A stretch of 64,000 nt of DNA from Desulfovibrionaceae bacterium (GTDB taxonomy: Bacteria > Desulfobacterota > Desulfovibrionia > Desulfovibrionales > Desulfovibrionaceae), in NCBI GenBank assembly GCA_009782775.1, contig WRIL01000002.1:1-64000 (forward strand), read 5' to 3'. This document shows positions 17,267-24,561 of this stretch, piece after piece. The translations under genes and the position numbers were made by a program. Positions within the stretch are counted from its first letter, which is position 1. Each line of letters starts with the position of its first letter. The notes beneath the pieces were generated by a model that saw nothing but the letters and a program-made list of their open reading frames with translations, had not been told where the DNA came from and searched no databases.

Positions 17267-18637
17267 TCAGAACTCCAGGTTATTGGGTGTGCGGGGAAAG
17301 GGAATTACATCGCGGATGTTGCCGATGCCGGTGAGCAGCATGATCAGGCGTTCAAAGCCTAGGCCGAAACCGGAGTGCGGGACACTGCCGAAACGGCGCA
17401 GGTCCAGGTACCACCAGTAATTCCTAGAATCCTGGCCGAGTTCGGCTAGGCGTTGCTCCAGGCGGGGCAGACGCTCTTCGCGCTGGCTTCCGCCGATGAG
17501 TTCGCCGATGCGGGGTGCGATGAGGTCCATGGCCGCCACCGTGCGGGCATCGTCATTGGCCCGCATATAGAACGCCTTGATTTCTTTGGGATAATTGAAC
17601 ACGGTCACCGGACCGCAGAAATATTCTTCGGCCAGAAAGCGTTCATGCTCGGTTTGCAGGTCCGCGCCGAAAAATACCGGGAATTCAAAGGATCGTCCGG
17701 ATTTAGCCAGTATGTCCACGGCCTCGCCGTAACTGATCCGCTGGTACGGGCCTTCGGCCAGGGTCCGCAGACGCTCCGGCAGACTTTCATCCACGAAGCG
17801 TTCGAAGAGATCCAGGTCAGGGGCGCAATGCTCCAGGACATGCCGGGTCACGAAGCGCAGCAAATCCTCGCCTAGGGCGATGTTGTCCTCCAAGTCGAAG
17901 AAGGCCGCCTCCGGCTCGATCATCCAGAATTCCGCGGCATGTCTGGGGGTATTGGAGTTCTCCGCTCTGAAAGTCGGCCCGAAGCTGTAAACCCGGCCAA
18001 GTCCCAGGGCCAGCGCCTCGGCTTCCAACTGGCCGGAGACGGTCAGGCTGCACTCCCGGCCGAAGAAATCCTCGGCAAAGGGGCGGACCGGGTCAGCCGC
18101 CGCTCCGGGCGGCAGGGTGGTCACCCGAAACATCTCGCCCGCGCCTTCACAATCCGCCCCGGTCAGCACCGGGGTCTGCACGCAGTAAAAAGCGCGGCCC
18201 CGAAAAAAGCTGTGGATGGCAAAGGCGGCCTCGGAGCGTAGCCGGAAGGCCGCACCATACTTGTTGGTGCGCGCCCGCAGGTGGGCGATGCCGCGCAGAA
18301 ATTCATCGGAATGGCGTTTTTTTTGCAAAGGATAAAGGGCCTGGTCGGATTCTCCCAATACCCGCAGGGTCTTGGCCCGGATTTCCCATTGCTGTCCCTT
18401 GCCGGGAGAGGCGGCCAACTCCCCGGCCACTTCCAGGGCCGCTCCGGTCTGGGCCTCCTGCAAGTTCGGAAGATTCTCTTCCGCCAAAACCTGCACATTT
18501 GACAGGCAGGATCCGTCATTCAGTTCCAGAAAGGAAAAGCCTTTGGAGTCACGTCTGGTTCGCACCCAGCCGCGCACCCGGACTTGGGATGCCGCCTCCC
18601 GCGCCGCCAGGGCTTCCGCTACCCGCATATTTCGCAT
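17267..18637 (-). CDS. asnS: Asparaginyl-tRNA synthetase
   Basis: This enzyme charges tRNA-Asn with asparagine. The 456-residue product has the N-terminal OB-fold anticodon-binding domain (VRVRGWVRTRRDSKGFSFLELNDGS, residues 18-40) and the class II catalytic core. Motif 2 is FRAENSNTPRHAAEFWMIE and motif 3 GFGLGFERLIMLLTG. The choice of AsnRS over AspRS rests on overall length and the absence of the bacterial AspRS insertion domain. CCGGAGG precedes the ATG at good spacing. The upstream gene hldD is separated by 74 bases that contain hairpins. Confidence 0.95.
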   Translation of the reverse strand: MRNMRVAEALAAREAASQVRVRGWVRTRRDSKGFSFLELNDGSCLSNVQVLAEENLPNLQEAQTGAALEVAGELAASPGKGQQWEIRAKTLRVLGESDQALYPLQKKRHSDEFLRGIAHLRARTNKYGAAFRLRSEAAFAIHSFFRGRAFYCVQTPVLTGADCEGAGEMFRVTTLPPGAAADPVRPFAEDFFGRECSLTVSGQLEAEALALGLGRVYSFGPTFRAENSNTPRHAAEFWMIEPEAAFFDLEDNIALGEDLLRFVTRHVLEHCAPDLDLFERFVDESLPERLRTLAEGPYQRISYGEAVDILAKSGRSFEFPVFFGADLQTEHERFLAEEYFCGPVTVFNYPKEIKAFYMRANDDARTVAAMDLIAPRIGELIGGSQREERLPRLEQRLAELGQDSRNYWWYLDLRRFGSVPHSGFGLGFERLIMLLTGIGNIRDVIPFPRTPNNLEF

Positions 18638-18685
18638 AAGACCTCCGGAAATTCGCGGGGCGCTGCCACATCCCCGTCAAAGGGG

Positions 18686-18705
18686 TTTGGGGCGGCAGCC
18701 CCAAA
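18686..18705. terminator. Hairpin between hldD and asnS
   Basis: TTTGGGGC-GGCA-GCCCCAAA forms a perfect 8-bp stem 6 bases after the hldD stop. A smaller CCCC/GGGG stem (18672-18685) is adjacent. On the minus strand no T-run follows, so it may be an mRNA-end stabiliser or attenuator instead of a full terminator. Confidence 0.5.
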
Positions 18706-18711
18706 AAGTTT

Positions 18712-19728
18712 TTATAAGTAACCGTCTTCCACGGTCAGGTAATTTTGCACATAATCGTTCACGCCTTCTTCCAGCACGCGCGGAAGCGGCCTGTTCGGAC
18801 CCATGGCTCGCGAGAGGGCGCCCATGTCGGCCTGGGTGAAATACTGGTATTTACCGCGCAGGACTTCCGGCATCTCCACATATTCGATCCGGGGTTCCAA
18901 GTCCATGGCCGCGAAGACCGCGCAGGCCAAATCCCGCCAACTGCGCGCCTGCCCCGTTCCCAGGTTGAACAGGCCGTTCACCCCCGGACGTTCCAGCAGA
19001 TCCGCCAGGATCAGGGCGCAGTCCTTGACATAAATAAAATCGCGCAACTGTCCGCCGTCCGGGTATTCCTTTTTGTATGAGCGGAAGAGGCGGACGAAGC
19101 CCTGATCCCGGATCTGTTCCACGGCTTTGTGGACCATGCTGCGCATCTCGCCTTTGTGGTATTCGTTGGGGCCGTAAACATTGAAAAATTTCAGGCTGGC
19201 CAGGCTGTTCAGCCGCCCGGTGCGCCTGGCCCAGAGGTCAAAGAGGTGTTTGGAGTAACCATAAATATTCAAGGGCCGCAGGCGATCCAAATTCTCGGGG
19301 TTATCGGAAAAACCATGCTCCCCGCCGCCGTAAGTGGCCGCGCTGCTGGCCTGGATATAGCGGATGCCCCTGGTTTGGGCGTATATGCACAAGGCCTTGC
19401 TGTACTCCAGATTATTTTGCAGCATGTAATCCGTGTCCAATTCGGTGGTTGAAGAGCATGCTCCAAGGTGGGCTATGCCCTGAATGCGCCCCGGCGTTTG
19501 GCCGTACACGGATTCCGCAGCCAGGATTTCTTCCAGAGTGTCCTGCCGGAGATGCTTCGCGAAGAGTTCTTTGGGCAGATAGGCCAAGTAGCGCAGCTTG
19601 GAGAGGTTTCGCCATTTCTCCGAATATCCCAGATGGTCCACCACGAGGATCTCGGTGATTCCACGGCGGTTCAATTCCCAAATCAGCGCGCTGCCGATCA
19701 TGCCCGCGCCGCCGGTGACTATATACAT
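18712..19728 (-). CDS. hldD: ADP-L-glycero-D-manno-heptose 6-epimerase
   Basis: This extended short-chain dehydrogenase makes ADP-L-glycero-beta-D-manno-heptose for the inner core of LPS. The NAD(P)-binding TGGAGMIGS is at the very N-terminus. The catalytic Tyr-Lys pair is in YGYSKHLFD, the upstream Ser/Thr region is ASSAATYGGGEHGF, and FNVYGPNEYHKGEMRSM is the ADP-heptose family signature. Length 338, normal. It lies 14 bases after waaA, so Kdo transfer and heptose synthesis genes are together. Confidence 0.95.
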   Translation of the reverse strand: MYIVTGGAGMIGSALIWELNRRGITEILVVDHLGYSEKWRNLSKLRYLAYLPKELFAKHLRQDTLEEILAAESVYGQTPGRIQGIAHLGACSSTTELDTDYMLQNNLEYSKALCIYAQTRGIRYIQASSAATYGGGEHGFSDNPENLDRLRPLNIYGYSKHLFDLWARRTGRLNSLASLKFFNVYGPNEYHKGEMRSMVHKAVEQIRDQGFVRLFRSYKKEYPDGGQLRDFIYVKDCALILADLLERPGVNGLFNLGTGQARSWRDLACAVFAAMDLEPRIEYVEMPEVLRGKYQYFTQADMGALSRAMGPNRPLPRVLEEGVNDYVQNYLTVEDGYL

Positions 19729-19742
19729 ACAGACTCCTTACA

Positions 19743-21026
19743 TTACAGAAATTCCGCCAGGGCCTCTACGGCCATACGGGTTCCGCCCCGGCGAGGGGCG
19801 AGGTAGTCCTCCAATTTTTGCCGCACCAGGGTTTTGTTCTCCCCTCCATGCAACAGCCGTAGCAGGGCTGGGACGAGTTCTTCGATGGAGTTTATCCGGC
19901 GGACCAGCCCCAGGTCAAAAATTTCTTTTCCAACCCAAGCGAAATTTTGCCAGGAAGGGCCGATACAGGGGATCAGGCCGCAGGCCAAAGGTTCCAGAAA
20001 GTTTTGCCCGCCCAGGGGGGCGAGGCTCCCGCCCACGAAGACGGCGGAGGCTTGGCGGTAGACTTGGTGCAGGTTGCCGAAACTGTCCCAGAGAAGGATT
20101 TGTCCTGGAGGCGGAGCGAGGTTTTGGAGGCTGCCAGCGCGGATGTATGGCAAATTCAGGGCTTGCAGGCGTTTTTCCCAGGCCTCCAGGCGGTGCAGGT
20201 GGCGGGGGGCCAGGGCGATGGCGCATTCGGGGGCTTGGGCCAGGAGTTCCGGTAGGCAGGAGACCAGGAGGGCCTCTTCTTCCTCGCGCACCGAGGCCAG
20301 GGCGATGAGGGAGCCGGGGACCACGGGGGGGGGGGCGTCCTCAAAGCGGATGCGGTCAAATTTGATATTGGGCATGAGGTCGCAGGGAGCGGCTGATCCG
20401 AAGAGGGAACGGAAGCGTTCCTGGTCCGCCGGACTGCTGGCCAGAATGCGCCTGGGGGGCAGATGGCGTAGGAAGGAGCGGAAGGGGTAGTAGGCGCGCA
20501 GGGATTTTTCTGTCAGCCGTCCGTTGAGGATGAGGGTGGGCAGATCGTATTCCCGGCAGGCCAGGAGCAGGCCAGGCCAGAGTTCCGTCTCCAGTAGGGC
20601 CAGGACCGCGGGCGAGGCCGGGCGTTGGGGTCCGAAGACCTGGCGTACGGCCCGGCGCATGATTTGGGGTTCATCTAGGGGCAGATAGGCGGGGAGGAGT
20701 TCCAGAGAGTCGGCCGGGCAATCTTTTTGGGCCTGCCGGAGTATCTCCAGACCCTGGTTGGTCAGGCTGGTGCAGAGCAGGGTGAATTTTGGGCGGGATG
20801 ATTGACGTGCAGCCAACTCCAGAGCCAGTTCGCGGATGAGGTAGGCCTCGCCCCCGGAGGCCCCGTGCAGCCAGAGCCGGCAGGGCGTAGCGGATGCGTG
20901 GCCAGTATGGATGCGTGGCCAGGGTGGAGGCGCAAGGCGTTCAGCGAAGCCTTCTCCCAGGCGGCGGTGTCTGCGCAGCAGGGGTCTGGCAAGCCTCCAG
21001 AGTAGTTGGTACAGGCGCGGCAGCAT
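19743..21026 (-). CDS. waaA: 3-deoxy-D-manno-octulosonic acid (Kdo) transferase
   Basis: WaaA transfers Kdo from CMP-Kdo to the lipid A precursor at the inner membrane. The 427-residue protein shows the GT-B layout. The N-terminal part has HGASGGEAYL with the family Glu, LLCTSLTNQGLEIL and LLETELWPGLLLAC. The C-terminal nucleotide part has IALAPRHLHRLEAWEKR and VFVGGSLAPLGGQNFLEPLACG. The segment before HGASGGE shows no clear membrane anchor beyond the first 20 basic/hydrophobic residues. It follows the D-Ala-D-Ala ligase-like gene by 3 bases. Confidence 0.93.
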   Translation of the reverse strand: MLPRLYQLLWRLARPLLRRHRRLGEGFAERLAPPPWPRIHTGHASATPCRLWLHGASGGEAYLIRELALELAARQSSRPKFTLLCTSLTNQGLEILRQAQKDCPADSLELLPAYLPLDEPQIMRRAVRQVFGPQRPASPAVLALLETELWPGLLLACREYDLPTLILNGRLTEKSLRAYYPFRSFLRHLPPRRILASSPADQERFRSLFGSAAPCDLMPNIKFDRIRFEDAPPPVVPGSLIALASVREEEEALLVSCLPELLAQAPECAIALAPRHLHRLEAWEKRLQALNLPYIRAGSLQNLAPPPGQILLWDSFGNLHQVYRQASAVFVGGSLAPLGGQNFLEPLACGLIPCIGPSWQNFAWVGKEIFDLGLVRRINSIEELVPALLRLLHGGENKTLVRQKLEDYLAPRRGGTRMAVEALAEFL

Positions 21027-21029
21027 GGA

Positions 21030-21983
21030 TCAGGCGCGGCGGGAGGCTAGGCCGAGGTCCAGGAGGCGGCGGAGGAGCTGGTCAAAGGAGATTCCGGCCG
21101 CGAGCGCGGCCTTGGGCAACAGGCTGGCGGTGGTCATGCCAGGCAGGGTGTTGGTTTCCAGGATAAGGAGCCGTTTTTGCGGGGTCAGGATAAAGTCCGT
21201 GCGGCTGTATCCGCAAAGCCCCAGGGCTTGGTGGGCGGCTAGGGCTAGACGGCGGACTTCCATAAGCAGTTCCTCGGGCAGCGGGGCGGGGCAAATCTCT
21301 TCGGCGCCGTCTTGGGAGTATTTGCTCGCGTAGTCAAAGAGTCCTTCGCTGTTGCTCAGGGGACGGATGAGAATGGGGGGCAGGGCCTGGGGAATCTCTG
21401 CGGTTTGTCCGTTTTTTTCCGTCAGTTCTCCGAGCACGGCGCAGGTGAGTTCTATTCCTTGGTGAAATTCTTCGACAAGAATCTCCCCGCCGCCGGCAAA
21501 GAGGCGGTCCAGGGCGTCGGCCAGTTCTTCAGGATCGTTGGCCTTGGCCAGGCGTAGGCTGGAACCGCCGGTATTGTGTTTGAGGATCAAGGGGTAGGAC
21601 AGGGAGGGGGTCCAGCCCGGTCCGGGGCGGTGGCACAGGAAGATCCATTCCGGGGTGGGGAGATCTGTCTGGCGGTAGAGGGTTTTGGTTGCGGCCTTGT
21701 TCAGGGCCAGGAAGGAAGCGGCCGGACCCGAGCCCTGGTAGGGCAGTCCCAAGCGTTCCAGCAGGCTCTGGGGTAGGCCGTCCTCGCCAGGGGCGCCGTG
21801 CAGGTGGATGAAGGCAAAATTTTGTCCCTTGGCCGCGTCTGGAAGGCCGGTAAAATCATGCTGCGGATCGTACAAGCTGATCCGGTGTCCCTGTCTTTCC
21901 AGGGAGGCGGCGATGCCTTTGGCACCGCCTAGGGATACTTCCCGTTCGTCAGACCAGCCGCCGGCGATCAAAAGTATATTCAT
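21030..21983 (-). CDS. ddl: D-alanine--D-alanine ligase family ATP-grasp enzyme
   Basis: Ddl joins two D-alanines for peptidoglycan precursors. The product is 317 residues from the ATG at 21983 (MNILLIAGGWSDEREVSLGGA); the longer track ORF runs into the HD-domain gene in another frame. ATP-grasp signatures are visible: LILKHNTGGSSLRL, EEFHQGIELTCAVLGE and LILETNTLPGMTTASLLPK (the Mg-binding end). The usual serine-containing ATP loop (GSSVGV) is replaced by GGSSLRL, and the first conserved Glu is present in REVSLGGA. A related ATP-grasp specificity cannot be excluded. It overlaps the HD gene by 35 bases. Confidence 0.85.
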   Translation of the reverse strand: MNILLIAGGWSDEREVSLGGAKGIAASLERQGHRISLYDPQHDFTGLPDAAKGQNFAFIHLHGAPGEDGLPQSLLERLGLPYQGSGPAASFLALNKAATKTLYRQTDLPTPEWIFLCHRPGPGWTPSLSYPLILKHNTGGSSLRLAKANDPEELADALDRLFAGGGEILVEEFHQGIELTCAVLGELTEKNGQTAEIPQALPPILIRPLSNSEGLFDYASKYSQDGAEEICPAPLPEELLMEVRRLALAAHQALGLCGYSRTDFILTPQKRLLILETNTLPGMTTASLLPKAALAAGISFDQLLRRLLDLGLASRRA

Positions 21984-22635
21984 ATAATGGCACTCCAGTG
22001 CGTTCCGAAAGCAGGTTTTCCAAGGTCTGTCCCTGGGCCATGGAGGCGTTGACGGACAGGCGGATGGCTTCCGTGTGTCCGTAACGCCGCAGCAAGTCCT
22101 CGGCGCGTTCTTGCAGGCTGACCACCCGGTCATGGCGCACTCTCTTGTCCGCATAGACCAGGAGCAGGACCGGCAGCATGTTTTCGTTGTCCAGGTCCAA
22201 GTCCCAGGGCCAATATACATGGTGCAGGATCATCTGTCCCACCTTGGGATGAAGTTCTTCCCGCACGATCCAGGCCGCGCCCAGTTGGGCGTGGTTGCCG
22301 CCGAAGCTTATGGTATAGGCCTTTGCGATATCGTGCAGCAGGCTTCCGGCCAGGAGCAGGGCGCGGTTCAGCCCGGATCCCCGCGTCCGCAGGAGTTCCC
22401 CTAGGATTTCCACGATCCGGGCCACCTGGTTGGAGTGAGCCCGGATGTGCGGGGGCATGTCGTACTTATCCCAGAGAGCGGCGCATTCTTCCAGGCTGGG
22501 GGTTTTTATGCCGAGTCCTTCCCATATGGTGAAATCCGGGGAGGCGGTTTTGGGAAAAAGGGCTGGCGCAAAAGGCGGGGCTGGCCCCCGCGCCGAGGAC
22601 TGGTTTTCACGGCCGCGCGGATGCTGTGCGAACAT
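21949..22635 (-). CDS. HD-domain phosphohydrolase
   Basis: This is a soluble HD-superfamily protein of 228 residues. The metal-site order is seen as H in IRAHSNQVAR, the HD pair in LLHDIAKAYT, a His in GGNHAQLGA, HH in ILHHVYWPWD and a final Asp in LLVYADKRVRHDRV. This matches the tRNA-nucleotidyltransferase-related and YqeK-like HD proteins. The substrate is unknown; a nucleotide is likely. The first 35 residues are Pro/Arg-rich and may be outside the real protein, with a later start possible. It precedes and overlaps the ddl gene. Confidence 0.8.
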   Translation of the reverse strand: MFAQHPRGRENQSSARGPAPPFAPALFPKTASPDFTIWEGLGIKTPSLEECAALWDKYDMPPHIRAHSNQVARIVEILGELLRTRGSGLNRALLLAGSLLHDIAKAYTISFGGNHAQLGAAWIVREELHPKVGQMILHHVYWPWDLDLDNENMLPVLLLVYADKRVRHDRVVSLQERAEDLLRRYGHTEAIRLSVNASMAQGQTLENLLSERTGVPLYEYTFDRRRLV

Positions 22636-22747
22636 CTTTGGAGCATAGCACGAAGCGGACAGAGGGGGAAGGGGCGGCCGGGGGCATTCCCGCTCTTGCC
22701 CTTGGAGGCGTTCTCAGGGTATGTTGCCAGGCGGATGGAGGTTTGCC

Positions 22748-23881
22748 ATGCAGCGGAAGATATTTGTGCGGCCGGCCGTGGAAGCCTTGGAAGCCTATTC
22801 GCCGGGATTGTCCATAACGGAGATCCGGGAGCGCTACGGAGTGGACCGGGTGGTCAAATTGGCCAGCAATGAAAATCCACTGGGGGTTTCACCCGGAGCG
22901 CTCGCGGCCCTGGAGCGGGCCTTTGGTTCTGTTTTTCGCTATCCCCAGTCAGGGTCGCCGCGCCTGGCCGGGGCCATCGCCGCAAGGCACGGAGTGAGTC
23001 CGGACTGTGTGGTGTTGGGGAACGGCTCGGACGAGATCATTGACCTGCTGATCCGTTGCCTGGCCGAGCCGGGGTGGCACAATGTGGTGACCTTCAAGCC
23101 CTGTTTCAGCATTTACGGTATCCAGAGCGGACTTTGCGGGGTGGAGCTGCGCGCGGCCCCCTTGCGGGAGGATTTTACCTTTGACTGGGAGGCGTTGCTC
23201 GAGCTGGTGGATGAGCGGACCTCCTTGGTGTTTGTGACCAGCCCGGATAATCCTTCCGGCTACTGCCCGCCGGCGCGGGAACTCGCGGCCTTGTCCGCCA
23301 GACTCCCCGAAGGGGCAATACTGGCGCTGGATGAGGCTTACATGGATTTTGCCGCTTACGAGGACGGAGATCCGGAGGCTAGGCTGGCGGAGTATTCCAT
23401 GTTGCCGCGCTTCAAAGAACTGCGCAACATCGTCATTTTGCGCACATTTTCCAAGAGTTACGGGCTGGCCGGCCTGCGCCTAGGTTACGCCATGATGCCC
23501 GAAGACCTGGCCGTTTACCTGAACCGGGCCAGGCTCCCGTTTTCCGTAAATATCCTGGCCGAGGCGGCTGGACTCGCGGCCCTGGAGGATGAGGACTTCC
23601 GCCTAGCCACCATGAAGGCGGTGGAAGAGGGCCGGAAGCAGCTTCAATGGGGGTTGGAGGATTCGGGTTGCCGGGTTTGGCCTTCCCGGGCCAATTTTTT
23701 GATGTTCGCTCCCCCTGTAAAGGCCAAGTTGGGCGGCGCGGATTTGTTCGAAGCCTTGCTTAGGCGAGGGGTGATTGTGCGCGGGCTGAAGGGCTATGAT
23801 CTTCCGGAATTTTTTCGGGTGAGCGTGGGGCGGATGGATGAAAACCTTTTCTTTCTGGATGTCCTGCGGGAGCTTTTGTGA
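22748..23881 (+). CDS. hisC: Histidinol-phosphate aminotransferase
   Basis: This PLP enzyme of fold type I converts imidazole-acetol phosphate to histidinol phosphate in histidine synthesis; relatives also act on aromatic amino acids. Motifs: KLASNENPLG at the N-terminus, NGSDEIIDL, TSPDNPSGYC, DEAYMDF, and the PLP-Lys in RTFSKSYGLAGLRLGY. The C-terminal Arg that binds the substrate carboxylate is in FFRVSVGRMDEN. I chose the ATG at 22748 because GGAGG precedes it; the track start at 22721 is 9 codons longer. Length 377. It overlaps cmk. Confidence 0.93.
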   Translation: MQRKIFVRPAVEALEAYSPGLSITEIRERYGVDRVVKLASNENPLGVSPGALAALERAFGSVFRYPQSGSPRLAGAIAARHGVSPDCVVLGNGSDEIIDLLIRCLAEPGWHNVVTFKPCFSIYGIQSGLCGVELRAAPLREDFTFDWEALLELVDERTSLVFVTSPDNPSGYCPPARELAALSARLPEGAILALDEAYMDFAAYEDGDPEARLAEYSMLPRFKELRNIVILRTFSKSYGLAGLRLGYAMMPEDLAVYLNRARLPFSVNILAEAAGLAALEDEDFRLATMKAVEEGRKQLQWGLEDSGCRVWPSRANFLMFAPPVKAKLGGADLFEALLRRGVIVRGLKGYDLPEFFRVSVGRMDENLFFLDVLRELL

Positions 23882-24561
23882 AATTCGGCGTCCCGCCTGT
23901 GCACATAACCCTGGACGGACCGGCCGGGGTGGGCAAGAGCAGTCTGGCCCGCCTGCTGGCGGAGAAGCTGGGCCTGCCTTTTTTGGATACCGGGGCCATG
24001 TTCCGTTGCATTGCCCTGCGCCTGGGAGAAAAAGGACTCGGGCTGGGGGGGGATGCCCTCGCGGGTGAGCTGCATAAATTGGACTTCGCCCTGTCCGGCG
24101 AAGGAGGGACCTTCGTTCTTTTGTGCAACGGCAAGGACCCAGGCCCGGCCATCCGCTCCGAGGCCGTGGGGGTTCTGGCCTCCAGGTTCGCAGCCTTGCC
24201 GGAGGTGCGCGAGTTCACCAGGGGCAAACAGCGGGCTATCGGCGAAGGTTTTTCCCTGGTGGCCGAGGGACGGGATTTGGGAACAGCGGTTTTTCCACGG
24301 GCCAGGGTTAAATTTTTTCTGGAGGCCCGGACGGAGGTGCGGGGCGCCCGCCGTCAAAAGCAGCTTGCGGCCCAGGGTAGCCGGGAAAGGCTGGAGGATT
24401 TGGTGGAACAGATCCGCAGGCGGGATGAACTGGATCGCGGCCGTTCTCTGGCCCCGCTGAAGCCCGCTGAGGACGCGGTGATCATTGATACATCGGATCT
24501 GAGCCTGGAAGAGGTTTTGGAAGAGCTTTTACAGAGGGCGCGCCCGGCCTGCGGGTTATAA
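23878..24561 (+). CDS. cmk: Cytidylate kinase
   Basis: Cmk phosphorylates CMP and dCMP. The N-terminal P-loop GPAGVGKSS, the LDTGAMFRCIAL segment (normally DTGAMYR), the central VAEGRDLGTAVFP (EGRDIGTVVFP type) and the C-terminal DTSDLSLEEVLEELL are all present in 227 residues. It begins at a GTG that overlaps the hisC stop (GTGTGA) and ends overlapping the stop of the convergent sensor kinase gene by 6 bases. Confidence 0.95.
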   Translation: MKFGVPPVHITLDGPAGVGKSSLARLLAEKLGLPFLDTGAMFRCIALRLGEKGLGLGGDALAGELHKLDFALSGEGGTFVLLCNGKDPGPAIRSEAVGVLASRFAALPEVREFTRGKQRAIGEGFSLVAEGRDLGTAVFPRARVKFFLEARTEVRGARRQKQLAAQGSRERLEDLVEQIRRRDELDRGRSLAPLKPAEDAVIIDTSDLSLEEVLEELLQRARPACGL